The position numbers were made by a program, and so were the translations under genes. Shown piece after piece: positions 24,589 to 36,432 of a DNA stretch of 64,000 nt (the stretch's first letter is position 1; every line of letters begins with the position of its first letter). Origin of the DNA: Acheta domesticus. Lineage: Eukaryota; Arthropoda; Insecta; Orthoptera; Gryllidae. Where the stretch lies: contig JAHLJT010000631.1 in assembly GCA_031308135.1 (NCBI GenBank), positions 144,626,734-144,690,733 of the forward strand. Direction: 5' to 3'. The notes beneath the pieces are model-generated. The model searched no databases and had not been told where the DNA came from. It saw only the letters and a program-made list of their open reading frames with translations.

Positions 24589-25120
24589 TAATAGTATTCA
24601 CTAAGTTATTTGATGCACAACTTGCCAATGGATTTGCTTGCCCTTTTTTCTTTTTTAACGACTTGAGATTTGAAGAATTTCAAATCTAATTTTAGTCTGA
24701 ATTATTCTTTTACATTAGGACCAGGTGTCTTAAATGTAAGGAGTATCTGTTCTCTTAAATGTAAAGTTTGACTTAGGTTTCATTACATACATGGAACTGC
24801 ATACAACCACAGGCAATTTTCCCAATAGTGCAAGTTAATGTTTCATGAAACTACTATTTAGGAGTATTGTCATTCTGCATTTATTTTGTATTCCTAGGTA
24901 TATCAGTATTAATTTTTGTGTTAAGTGAAGAAGCATGTACAATGTCGTCTTTGTGTCTATTACAAAATAACAATCGGGATAAATAGGTCAGAATCTTTGT
25001 TTGATGTTAAGTGTTATTACGCTTAGAATTAGTACAATACAATGAATCCGAAAACTTATTTTGTATGTGATATAGGGAGTAATCAATTTAGCTAGCAAGT
25101 GAAGCAAATACTTCACCAGT

Positions 25121-25126
25121 AATAAA
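25121..25126 (+). terminator. Candidate poly(A) signal for MEAF6
   Basis: AATAAA about 530 bp after the MEAF6 stop codon, the first exact match I noticed downstream. Not proven. Confidence 0.4.
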
Positions 25127-25687
25127 AGAAAACTTGTGTCAGATACTTTTGTGGCTGACAAGACCAAACTCCAGTTTAAAGGATAACCATTACATTTTTT
25201 TAAGGATCAAACATTTAGTTGTGTGAAATACCTATATTTTACTGACAAAAAAAATGTTAGTTTGTAATGTCATAAGGACTCTCAGAAGTAGATGGCACTA
25301 TTGCACTTCTATATCACAAACTAAAAATTAAATTAGGTTAATGTTAAGATTGTGTGTTATCTTGACTTCTCCATACACTAGTTATGTAGAAAAAATTAGT
25401 TGTATATCTAGAAATGGAAACCTCATTCTGTTTCTTCTTAAGAGTGATAATGAAAGATAAACAAAACTAAACCCTTCAGAGGTGATCATACATTATTTTG
25501 CTCTTTCCCGAAAGACAATTTTAGTAGTATAGATCCTCAAATGATTGTCAAAAATTTTAATAATTTGTGATTCTATTTATTATTAAGCATGTAACTTAAC
25601 TGAAAATGAACTTACTTGAACATACAATACATATTACACACAATATCATGCCAAAGAATATTCATCAAACATTCATGAAATGCAGAT

Positions 25688-25693
25688 TATTTA
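25688..25693 (-). terminator. Candidate poly(A) signal for OSTM1
   Basis: AATAAA on the minus strand, about 25 bp beyond the more distal predicted OSTM1 stop. Confidence 0.5.
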
Positions 25694-25715
25694 TTACATG
25701 TTACAGAATGAAGTA

Positions 25716-28170
25716 TCACAGATAGGCACCTAACTTCATGAGCTGGTTGAGGGTGAAACTGTGAAGGTTTGAACTAGTCTCTTCTCTGTGAAAGTAAACA
25801 AGAAGAAATTAGTGTTAAGGGGAACATTTTGATCTCATTACATTCACAACATTTTTGACAATACTTACGCTGAGACAGTCTAGTTCCAGCATGACTTGCA
25901 AGATGTTTTGTTGATGTATAAAATGCCACAGGCAATAAACTCACTACAACCAAAGTTACTACTAATCCTATTTCCAGCTTAATTTCCTTTCGATCACAAC
26001 TTAATAATTCACTCCATTTGCTCGTGTTGTGTTCACCTAAATTGCAAAATTAAAATATTAATCAGGAAGTCAATATAATAATAGAATTTATTAAAAATAA
26101 TCTGACTTACCGAGTCAACAATGTCAACACAAATGTTTCCTTCCCCTTGAATGTTTTTAAGCTTTTCATAAAAGTCATTCATGTCATCATAAATTGTTTT
26201 ACAATCTTTACATACAGACTCATTGTAAGAGCCATTCTTGTAATGGTGAGAAAAGCATGCATTTACTTCATGGTAAAATTTCAAGAATTCTTGGGTCTCA
26301 TTTCTTAACTTATCAGTCATGGTACCATTAACAACTTCAAGACAACCTGAAACAATAGACAGACCAGAGAAGAAGAAAAAAAAAGCCAGACATCACAAAA
26401 CTGAACAGTTATTACTTCTTGGAAAATGTATTCAAAATGTAATTACACAACTCACTTTCACAGTGACCATTCTTCCAAAGATCTTGAACGTATGTATAAC
26501 CATTCTCAAGAATTTCAAGTCGATCAACATTTATTAAGGTTTTCCTACATGGTGCCCCACTGTCATCTTCTAGCTGCAATTGAAAGAATAATTCTTGATC
26601 TTAAAATGAGAAGTTTAAACCAGCTCAAAAAATCCTATGCTTTATTACAATTGTCTTTAAATTGTATCATATCATGTAATAGTAACTTAAATATACTATT
26701 TAGCTTTGGGAGACATGATCGGACATGATTATGATTGAGGCGGCAAAAGACCATTGAGAAGAGACCCATTTTTTATTGGGTTCTCAGTGAAATAATTTTC
26801 CTGCCTCAATTATAATCACCTGCCAAACAAACATCAAATATACTTTTAGGTGATGATCATGATTTACTTCGTTTGCATATTTTAAACGAATATACTTATA
26901 ACATTTTATCGAAACTCAAATTGTATAATCATGTACAGAGAAGATGGTCATACCCAATCTTCAAAACAACACTAAAAGTCTACAAATTTTTGAAAGTATA
27001 TTCCACTTTTCCCCTGTAATAAGCAGGAGACATAAAACCAAATCATTTTCCATCAGATAATATAACAAAACTATCTCAACTAACCATAACAGTTAAAATC
27101 GTAACCAGTAGCTACACATTGCAATTTTCAAAACTTTATTAATACATTCTTTTAACTAGTAATTCAGAAAAATAAGAGTTGTTCCCAAAAACTGAATGTT
27201 CCATTCTAGTTATGACTTCAATAGGACAAAATCAACTGTGAAATAAATGATTTCAATCATTTTAAAATAATTGGAGAAAAATTTAATACTGTTAACAAGT
27301 AAACACTTGCTGGATAGTTTAAAACAATTAAAAATATAATGGTTAAAAAGAAAAAATTATGAAGTCAAAGTTAATAAAGAAACTGTGGTTACGAACTTGT
27401 CATTTTGCCAGAAAATGCAAATTCCCAAAATGTCATTCACAAAACTTGTGTACAGGAAATTGATACTTTCTGTAGTCATCAATCAAACTAGCAAGCTTTG
27501 TGACACTCTTTCCTCGGTAATTTCAATAGTGCATGTAACAATTCGACCACAAGATTAGTATAAACATGGATTTCAGAACTATGACGTAATTTGGATCAGA
27601 ATTCTTTTTTCTCTAATAAATAAACACAAAATTGAAATAAGAAAAATATAATATTTGCTGTTTATACTATTATTTTAAAATGGGCAACATGAAATTTGAC
27701 AAACTGGAAGAAACTACATTTAAAAACCACCCAAATTCATAATTGTAAAGAAATTAATTTTAATTAAAATTTTAAAAAATGACTAAATACCTTTCTCATC
27801 TTTCATATAACCACATACCTTCAATATCTGGTCATATGCAACTTGCACACTTGTGTAATTAGTTGCACAAAATTCACACAGCGTTATGGGTCTGGCATTC
27901 ATAATTGCACAAAGGGTAAAATTAGCTGCGCTGCTTGCAAATTCCTGCAATGCTTTATTGCAACCTTTAGTTCTACCTTCCACGAACCTGTAAGAAAATG
28001 CGTGGTAATTATATGAAATTCACAAAAATGTTAATGCAAATTATGCATCTTTGAGACAACACTGGAACGAACTCAAGAATACATAACATCCTTTAAATTG
28101 ATACTTACTCAATGAGAGATGACTCTATAGCACCAAGACATGCAACGAAAAAGGGAAACTTAAAATTCAT
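25716..28170 (-). CDS. OSTM1: OSTM1, lysosomal beta subunit of CLC-7, with an apparent one-base frameshift
   Basis: A type I lysosomal membrane protein that stabilises the CLC-7 chloride/proton exchanger. Exons in order: 28109-28170, 27819-27987, 26456-26573, 26111-26346, 25869-26036, and a last exon ending near 25,716-25,736. The product starts MNFKFPFFVACLGAIES, a short signal-peptide-like start. The luminal part has the family Cys pairs and N-glycosylation sites (FTLCAIMNARPITLCEFC, APCRKTLINVDR, VCKDCKTIYDDMNDFY, ICVDIVDSVNTTR). The next exon encodes KWSELLSCDRKE and a transmembrane segment (LEIGLVVTLVVVSLLPVAFY), but one base out of frame with VNTTR, so the sequence as given stops after NGVNY. 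The C-terminal tail depends on the acceptor chosen. The gene is divergent from RTN4IP1. Confidence 0.9.
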
Positions 28171-28386
28171 TCCGATTTTACTCTTCTGAGTAATACCGTT
28201 ACCGTGAAATGATGTTCGATCCGGATAAGTACATTAACAAATTCACAATTAAATTGGGAATCTTCAAACAACTATGAAAAGTTAATAGTTCATATTTTAA
28301 ATTTCAAAACATAGGTACCCTGCAACCTCCGGAAAACGTCACACAAGTAACTAATGTTTTCATGCTTTGACAGTTCCTCCACCCAT

Positions 28387-28392
28387 CACGTG
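28387..28392. promoter_or_regulatory. E-box CACGTG upstream of OSTM1
   Basis: CACGTG about 217 bp upstream of the OSTM1 start codon. In gene orientation it reads GCACGTGATG. It is the core of the CLEAR motif used by MiT/TFE factors at lysosomal genes. Confidence 0.5.
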
Positions 28393-28448
28393 CAAATGCT
28401 AAGTATCCAAACAGCTGACAAGCAACTATACACACTTGCTCGTCAGCT

Positions 28449-28527
28449 GGCCTTTTCCACGAGGTGGCATAAGCCATCGCACTTGGGGTGTTGGACGGTC
28501 AGCCCGCTTGGCGCGCTATGATCGCGC
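28449..28527 (-). repeat. Conserved 79-bp block upstream of OSTM1, inverted copy of 31,965-32,042
   Basis: Nearly identical, as reverse complement, to the block upstream of RTN4IP1. Shared text includes GCATAAGCCATCGCACTTGG and TTGGACGGTCAGCCCGC. A small hairpin (GGC-ATAA-GCC) is visible. It lies 279-357 bp upstream of the OSTM1 start codon. Confidence 0.85.
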
Positions 28528-28580
28528 GCGAAAGTCGACAGTGCGCGTTGACACGGTAACATCAGGTTCCACGACTTTTG

Positions 28581-28590
28581 GTCACGTGAC
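28581..28590. promoter_or_regulatory. CLEAR-like palindrome GTCACGTGAC
   Basis: An exact 10-bp GTCACGTGAC, the consensus CLEAR element, about 410 bp upstream of the OSTM1 start. OSTM1 is lysosomal, so regulation by an MITF/TFEB homologue is plausible but inferred. Confidence 0.5.
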
Positions 28591-28639
28591 ACCGAAACTG
28601 ACAGCAGTTTCGCGCCATTCGAAAGCGCAATGTCGGTAG

Positions 28640-31600
28640 AGACCTTGTAGTTACTGCAAACACATTCTCATCATTTTCTCAAAACTAATAAAATTTTACT
28701 AAGCTTTTGAGATATATGTTGCATATTATATTACATGAGTCTCAATGACAATGTGAAATTACCTTGTAATTTATTTATTCGAATTTTGCATTCAACATTT
28801 AGTTCACATTCATGACGGAACGCATACAGTATCTACAAATCTTCCATAGAACGAAGTACTTTGTTGGTCACATATTTTTGTAGTTCTAATTTGAATTTAG
28901 TGCCCTCTACTGCCTTGACAGTTGCTTGGTAGATTATTGAAAAATGTTATCTCTGGACGATATGGATTTCAAAAGCAGTTGTTTTTTTTTTCCTTTTCTA
29001 TCAGTACAAACTTTTTCTATGTTGTTTCATTACTTGTGTTGTATGGTAATGTACTATGTTTCCATTGCAATTCTATTGTATTTGATGAATAATATTGTAT
29101 TTTATAATAAAGTCCATAGACTGCAAAGACATTTACATTTTGAAATATAGTTTTGCAGCTATCTATCCTTTTCATTTTGAATACTGTTTTTATGGCTTTT
29201 TTCTGGAGTGTAAATTCCCTAGTCATGTGTCGTATATGTATCACCCCATTTATTTATTCCATACACGAAGTGTGAAAGGATTGCTCAGTAATATAGAATC
29301 TTCAACTCAGGATCAAGAGTTTTGAAAGATGAAGTAGTACCATGGGAATTTTTTTGTTATCTCCAGCTGTTAATTTTTCATTTAACAATGGAAAGATTGC
29401 AGTTCAGTGATATTCAGTTATAATTTCCTTTATATTTAAAAAATTCATTAATCTTTCATAGCGTATTTTTCAAGAATTTTTGTGAAGAGAGCAACAAGAA
29501 AAGGACTATAGCTTATAACTTCAAGAGAATAACCTCTTTTTCATGGTTTTACCATTGTTGTTTGAAACATCAGGAAAGATTCCTTGTCACAGTGAACAGT
29601 TACTTACAGTTATAAGTATCTAGTTTCATTATATGGAAAGCAATTTGTTGCAGCATAAGACCCTGAACATGATCCATTCCTGATGCACATTTATTTTATA
29701 GATTATTTATTACTCAGAGAATGTCATCTGGTGAAGTATGTTATATGGAAAATATGAAACTCAAAGAAATCAATATCTTCACTAGAGACCGACTTTCCTC
29801 ACCAAATGTGTACATGCACCAAACAATTATGTTTAGTGTAAAACAGTTACAAATACATTAGAAGTATGCTTCAGCACATTCTTCATCAATTACATGATGT
29901 GTTCATCTCCAACATTCTGTTAGAAGTGGCCCTACTACTTAAGGGAATTTAAAAAATTTAGAAATAAACTAAGGAGATTCCTTGAGGTGACTCATTTATA
30001 AATAATTACAAATAATATTATATTTACACACCCATATAATATTATTCTATATTTGTGTGTGTGTATATGTTTGTATGTATGTGTGTGAGAACGTGAATGT
30101 ATGCCCCTAATTGTACAAAATAATGCAACATGTTATTGTTATTGATATTATCATTACCATTACCATTATTATATTATTATTATGATTATTATTAATTGCC
30201 CATGTCTCTTAATAGTGGAAACTAGAAATTACTGTTTCCCAATTACAAAGAGCTCATATTTTAACTTCAGAGGAATGGTTTTTCTGTTTTACTCTATTAC
30301 TTCTAACTTATTCTACAAATGATACTTATCATACTGTAATAAATATGAACATAAGTGAAGATAATTTTTTTGCTTATTTTAATGTCTAAACATTAAAATT
30401 TGCAAAATGAAACTAGGCAGAAAAGTTCTAAACTGGCTTTATTGTAAATAGGAAGCGGATTTCAATGATTTTGCATATTTTTGTTTGTTGCTTCATGGCA
30501 TAGCCAAGTGAATTTCTTGACATTTGGTTAGAATTGAATGCAGTGGAGATTAAAATGTTAACACATATTTGTGCCTATTTAGCCAATTTTTTCTGTTGGT
30601 GCATATTTATGTAATTATTGCAGCATAATTTGCTTATTTCATTCAAATAGAGACTTATCTGTAAAATGTTTCATGTTTTCATAGAATCCATTGATTTGTG
30701 AGCATTCATTGATTAGAAAGAGCTTGTCACAGTTCGAGTTTTCTTTTCCTTTCTATAGATGATGAAATATTTTTATGTAGGATATTTCTTGATATATTTT
30801 TGAAACCAGACCCAAAAACTAAAACAACACATACAACGTCCTTCACTGAGGTGCATATTTTCTTCAATTCTACTGTGAAGTACGCTAGGTTGCTATATAC
30901 AAAAGTATATCTTTTCATTCCAGGCATGCTTCTGCTTAATTTTAGCAAGAAAGGTTCAGAAAGGAAATTAAATACTATTCATTTTAACTGCATGTTTTAT
31001 AATTTTTAAGTTTTTTAACAAAATATTTCCAGATTTTTTTGAGGGCATACAAATCCTCTTCCTAATTGTAACAAATATGAGACTTTACTTCAGGTAAATT
31101 TTGTAAATTGACAACAGTGAATCATGAATTAGTTTGAGGTATGAAGGAGCAAATATTATTGTTTGGGAAATTATTAAAAAGTATAATGCTTACATACAAA
31201 ATACTACCTGGCAAGTTTTACTAACAATTTAACAATTACATCTATAATATGACCAATGCATAGCTGTTTTTATTTCACTACTTTTCACTATCTTTACATT
31301 TTAATTCTATTTTAAATTACTTCGCTAGGTATTCGGTCTTCAAAAAACTTTTCTTCTATACAAACATTATTGAGGTTATTGAGTAAAATGAGGTTGAGGT
31401 TACGCAAGTAAAAATTTTCATTTCGTCTAAAAATTTGCAAAAATATTTTAATTTTGACGATAAATGACATTGTGCACTGAAGATGAAAATTCAACGAAGA
31501 TTTTCACACAATCGAAAACGCTAGGAACAAACCACAATTAATGCGCAAGCCACTGTTTCACGCCAATCTAATCCAGAAACAAAAATGTATCTATTCACGT

Positions 31601-31730
31601 CCGTATGCTAATTGTATGGTCTGTGAGGACATTATTAAAATTGTGGAGTACGTTTCCTCCGAGGCAAGTGGTTGTTAATATTACTCACAACTTCTATTCA
31701 AGCGAAGACATAGCCACAGGTTAGGCCAGA
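28640..31730. other. Intergenic DNA between OSTM1 and RTN4IP1
   Basis: AT-rich, with only short ORFs and no recognisable protein. TG-rich and ATT-rich low-complexity stretches occur near 30,050-30,085 and 30,130-30,195. Confidence 0.5.
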
Positions 31731-31740
31731 CACGTGAAAT

Positions 31741-31855
31741 CTACAGCACGCCGCATTCCGCCCAGCCCGCCCTGTTCCCGCCCAACGCCGGCACTGCCCC
31801 TGGCCGGCCCCGAGACCGCACCGGCCCATCCGGCCCTGCTTGGAGCTCGTGAAGT
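31741..31855. other. GC-rich patch upstream of RTN4IP1
   Basis: About 115 bases strongly enriched in C and G (CCCGCCC, GCCGGCA, GGCCGGCCCC) in an otherwise AT-rich region. It begins about 550 bp upstream of the RTN4IP1 start. It could be promoter-associated or an inserted sequence of other origin. Confidence 0.55.
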
Positions 31856-31964
31856 TGCTCCTAACGTGCACGCAAGCAGACTGATAAACTTACAAATTCT
31901 ACCGCAAGGTGCCTCTGCAATCGCAAGTTCCACGCGATGAATCAAGCAGAGCTTGATCGAGAGT

Positions 31965-32042
31965 CGCGATCATGGCGCGCCTAGCGGGCTGACCGTCCAA
32001 CACCCCAAGTGCGATGGCTTATGCCATCGTGGAAACGGGCCT
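31965..32042 (+). repeat. Conserved 78-bp block upstream of RTN4IP1
   Basis: The partner of 28449-28527, in the same orientation relative to its own gene. Begins CGCGATCATGGCGCGCC and contains CTGACCGTCCAACACCCC and GATGGCTTATGCCATC, which can form a hairpin. It lies 366-443 bp upstream of the start codon. Confidence 0.85.
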
Positions 32043-32407
32043 TTACCGGCGGTCAACAATATAGACAACATCCAAATATAAAGTAATGTATTAAATAGAT
32101 AATAAAATAGATTTTGAGTAAAAATATCGAAGCGTGGCCCAATTACAACTCGCATGTAAGTTTCTTCCGCAATCATGTGTAATTCGCAGTCACTTTTTAT
32201 CATTTGTGAAAATCCCGATATTGGGTGATATGTTGGCATTAGTGATCACTGCTTGTACGCAATTTGCTGTGAATATGAAAGGTTGTTTGTGAACTGGTTG
32301 GTGAATATAGGCAAAGAAAGTGGGTGCGCTGAGGGTGAATGCCGTGACGCTGTACTCTTCGTACCTTCACACTATTTTAGAGTTAATTTCTTATTTGTAT
32401 AGCGAGC

Positions 32408-35400
32408 ATGGCATTGACATGTTTTTTAAAATGTAAGCCGTACAGGATTCCCAGTCTTTCGGCAAACAATGTATTTTCTTTTGGTATTCAATCTTTATCG
32501 ACGCAAGCAGACCCACAAAAGCAATTTGATTCCAAAATGTGTGCTTGGCAAATTCACTCTTATGGTGGTTTGGAAGAATTACGAATGTCCGATTGTGTGA
32601 GAGTACCTAAACTCTTGAGTCCTGACGATATACTCATTGAAGTTTTTGCAGCATCTGTCAATCCAATTGATATAGCAATGATGGGTACGATGGAGATTAC
32701 AAAGAAATAAATATAATGATTCCTAGAATTTCTTTAGTCATTATGTAATATATTGTAGGTGGTTATGGTTCTTCTCTTCTCAATACAATCAGGCGAGCCA
32801 AAGATTGTGATCTTTCTGGAATAGAATTTCCATTGTCACTTGGACGTGATTTCTCTGGTGTTGTTGTGGCAAAGGGATACAAAGTATCTGGTATAAATGT
32901 TGGTGATGAAGTGTGGGGAGTTGTGCCACCTCATAGCCAGGGAAGTCATGCTGATAAAGTACTTGTCAATAAGTCATTGGTAAGACTTGTTATCAAAACA
33001 ATCATTTTTTCTTTGCTTATTTAATATAAATATGTAGTAAAAAGCTAAATTTCAGGTGCAATTGAAACCCAAAAACTTAACTCATATTGAAGCAGGGTCA
33101 ATGCCTTACACTGCAATGACAGCATGGTCGTCACTGAAAATCACAGGAGATCTTATGATGACTTCAGCAAAGACAAACAAAGTTCTGGTTCTTGGCAGTT
33201 CTGGTGGTGTAGGCATAATGGCTGTGCAGTTACTGAAGATTTGGGGTGCTCAAGTAATTTTGCAGTTGTATCATTCTTTCATTTTTTAATCTGTTATGAA
33301 CTTTTAAAATATATTACTATAATTATTATTACAATAATGTAAGGCTACAAAATCTCTCAAAATATTGTTCAGGTTATCGCTACATGCCGTACCGATGCAA
33401 CACCCCTCATAGAATCACTTGGGGCTGATGGAGTCATTGATTATACTCACCCTGACGCTTGGAAAATGATAAAAGAACTAGGAAAGTATGTATCAGTGTT
33501 AAAATTAAAGTTTTAGAGAAATTTCTATTCAACAAAAATATAAAGAAAGATCAGAATATTTAAAACCTTATTTAAATCAATAATCTGAAATATATTTATT
33601 ATTAACTTGCTAAGAAACTGCATTCATTTGCAAATGTCTTTGTCAGACTTACATCTCACATTTGGATGAAGATTTAATGTAAGTTATACATTGTAGCAAG
33701 TCGTGTGAGCTTGGAATTTGCCACTAAAGACAAGGGGTTGATCTGTGTACTCAAATTTGCCAGTTGAATGCTTTTCACTTTAATATTATTATGAATGTAC
33801 AGTCTATTCTTGCTTATCAGTCTTCCCCTTAAACCTCACCACAGTAGACTGTTCATCCACTTCAACAACCACTTTGAACTAAACAAAATTTTACTGGACT
33901 CTTCCAACCAGCCTGAGTTTAAATAATTGTTTTGTGTGTTATATAACATTTTTTATTTGATATTTTTGTATTTTGTGTAGAATACGTGAAAAATAAATAA
34001 AATGTGCTTTACGTGCTGTAATTTTGTTATTTTGTATCCGTGTTTTTGTCTTTATATACTTTACGTGCGTGGATGTGCCTTAATTTTTCTGTATGTTTGT
34101 ATGTGTTTTTGGTCTATATTTGCTTCACGTGCTTGTATATACTTCAATTTTTCTGAAGGTTTCTGTCTTTATTTGCTTTATGTTGTAAACACATGTCCTG
34201 TATGTTTCTGTATGTTTTTCTCTTTACATGTGCTTTTTGTTTTTGTAGAGGGTTTAGCCTGTTTATTGAAATAAATAAATAAAAAATTAATTCTTTATGA
34301 ACTAATGACTAAACGTAAATAACATTGGATGGTTGAAAGTTTGTTGAAATTGTCAGGTCTTGAATCTGATAACTTTTGACTTCAGTAGAGTACAATGCTA
34401 CAAGACAATAAAATTTAATATTTGCACGTGTTTTTTGCAATTTAAACACACACTCCTGGAGGAAGGTGGTGGCGCAATTTTGGCTTCAGTTTCAGCACAG
34501 CAACATGCACAGAGAAACATGTGTCAAGTCTTTGGGGCTGACGACAACCCTCAAAAATAAAAAATATGTCATGGTGGTTTTCCATAATTTAAAAAAACTG
34601 GAGGGTGGTGGAGCAATTCTGGCTTCAGATACGGATTCAACGCATCAATATACAGGTTGTCTGGGGAGGAAACGTCAAAACTTTGAAAATAAGCTCTTAA
34701 GACAATTCTAAGCATATTTTATCTAATAAACTATGTGGATATTCCGAATGGTTGAGCTGCAATAAGCACTCAAAAGTTGGTTTGAAAAATTGATTTATAG
34801 GGAAAAGTTTGCATTTTAGAAGCATAGAAACACTTCAGAAACATAAATTGTTTATTATTCACAAAAGAAATGAATATATTTGTTCAGAAAGAAAAATTAA
34901 GCGAGAAATAAAAAAGCACCCAATTTACACAATTTGACTGTTTTTTTATTACTCGTTTAATTTTTCTGTCTGAGCAAATATACTAAATTCTTTTATAAAT
35001 AATAAACAATTTACATGTTTCTATGCTTCCGAAATGCAAAGTTTTGCCTAAAAATAATTTTTTCAAACCAACTTTTGAGTGCTTATTGCGGCTCAACCAT
35101 TTGGAATATCCACATAGTTTATTAGACAAAATATGCTTAGAATTGTCTTAAGAGCTTATTTTCGATGCTTCCTCCCCGGACACCTGTACATAGAGAAACC
35201 TGTCTTTGGGTCTAACAACTTTTTTTATTTTGTGTGCCTGTGTAACTTGTATCTCCATGTATGTTGACGCACCGAATCCGAATCCAAAGCTAGAATTGCA
35301 TCAGAAGTGCAAAAAAAGAGGGTCGTGGTGTAATTCTGGCTTCAGATTCAAATTCAGTGCATAGAGAAACGTGTCAAGTCTTTGGGTGTAACAACAACCT

Positions 35401-36432
35401 CTGAAAATAAAAAATATAATTTCTCTGTGTTTTTTTGCAAAAAACTGGAGGGTGGTGGTGCAATTCTGGCTTCAGATTCGGATTCAGCACATCAACATAC
35501 ATGGATAACAAGTATCAAGTCGTTTAGTTTGACAACTTTTATTTGCCTGTGTTATTATTTAAATTTTTCTATCAAATTTATGAATAAAATATGTAATGTT
35601 AAAAATATAATGATAATGTGTCTATCTCGGTGCTATGTTGTTTCAAAGGCTTTAAGTCCTACCTTCAGCTTGGGCAGGATTGGACTGGGCATCAGACAAT
35701 TCTGACAAATGTCAAGAATGGTCTGTGCAGTGTTTTTTCTCTCTCAACAAATGAATATTGCATCGTCCATTTATTGGCTAAGGGCACAGTAAAGAATATG
35801 GGAGTGCATTATTTATTTCATGGTTCATAGCTGTTCTGCTCAAATGGAAGAAAAATGCATATTAAAAGTGCGTAATTATAATACATGCATACCTTTATTG
35901 AGAATTGTTCATTCTGTTCTGATTTCAGATATGACATAATTTTGGATGCTGCAGGCCTTGGGTCAGAAAAGGGAACAGAATATGCACAGTACTTAAAAGA
36001 CTTGGAGTTTTCTAAATACATTACATTGAAATCTCCTCTATTGCGCAATGTGGATCAGTATGGCTTTGTAGGTGGGATGATGAAAAATCTTGTTGATATA
36101 ATTGTGCCTAATATCAAAACAAATATGATCAGCACTGGTAGCACTGTTCGATGGGGATTTTTTATTCCTCTTGCAGAGGCACTTCATGAAATATCTCTTC
36201 TAGCTGAAGAAGGAAGGGTGATTGTATTTTCTTTTCCTTATTCTTCTAGTTCTAAGTATTGACTCTAAGTATTAACAAAAATTCTTCTCTTTTTCAGCTT
36301 ACACCATGTGTTGAAAAAACATACAGTTTTAATGACATACCTGCAGCTTTTGAACGAGTAATGTGTGGGCATTTGAGAGGAAAAATTGTAATTGATGTAC
36401 AAAATAAGATTGTCAGTACTAAAAAAGACTAA
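32408..36432 (+). CDS. RTN4IP1: RTN4IP1 (NOGO-interacting mitochondrial protein), NAD(P)H oxidoreductase
   Basis: A mitochondrial member of the zinc-less quinone oxidoreductase/MDR family, linked in animals to coenzyme Q synthesis and complex I function. Exons: 32408-32684, 32759-32979, 33056-33253, 33373-33485, 35929-36217, 36298-36432. They total 410 codons, close to the roughly 396 of the human protein. The N-terminus (MALTCFLKCKPYRI, then FGIQSLSTQ) looks like a mitochondrial targeting peptide. GroES-like domain: DDILIEVFAASVNPIDIAMM and PLSLGRDFSGVVV. Nucleotide-binding Rossmann motif: VLVLGSSGGVGIMAVQLLK. The C-terminal part includes YDIILDAAGLGS, FNDIPAAFERV and GKIVIDV. The exon 5 donor (GTGATT) is weak; without splicing the protein would end shortly after IVFSFPYSSSSKY. 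The 2.4-kb fourth intron is full of repeats. Convergent with ACC. Confidence 0.95.
33985..34265. repeat. Degenerate minisatellite in RTN4IP1 intron 4
   Basis: Four or five T-rich units of about 60-75 bp. Each starts near TGCTTTACGTGC or TGCTTCACGTGC and includes TTTTTCTGTATG. Confidence 0.6.
34455..35520. repeat. Dispersed tandem units GGTGGTG...GCTTCAG in RTN4IP1 intron 4
   Basis: Four copies of a unit beginning near GGAGGGTGGTGG and containing GCAATTCTGGCTTCAGAT start near 34,455, 34,601, 35,319 and 35,446. Each is followed by ATCAA/ATAC or AGAGAAAC blocks. Copies two and three are separated by the inverted repeat at 34,651-35,188. Confidence 0.7.
34651..35188. repeat. 538-bp inverted repeat, arms about 215 bp
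   Basis: Left arm from TACAGGTTGTCTGGGGAGG pairs with right arm ending CCTCCCCGGACACCTGTA. Pairing continues through AAGCTCTTAAGACAATTCTA, ACTATGTGGATATTCC and CAATAAGCACTCAAAAGTTG. It lies inside intron 4 of RTN4IP1 and the transcript could fold into a long hairpin. Confidence 0.85.

Noticed and set aside
24359..24604. 81-codon ORF in another frame of the MEAF6 last exon
   Set aside because: Shadow of the real frame; no independent support.
27787..27818. Longer OSTM1 exon 2 using a donor near 27,790
   Set aside because: Joining that donor to the next exon puts it out of frame with an immediate stop; the donor at 27,818 keeps frame.
28449..32042. A complete 3.6-kb transposon between OSTM1 and RTN4IP1
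   Set aside because: The inverted 79-bp blocks lack a visible target duplication and the interior has no transposase; kept only as one of several explanations.
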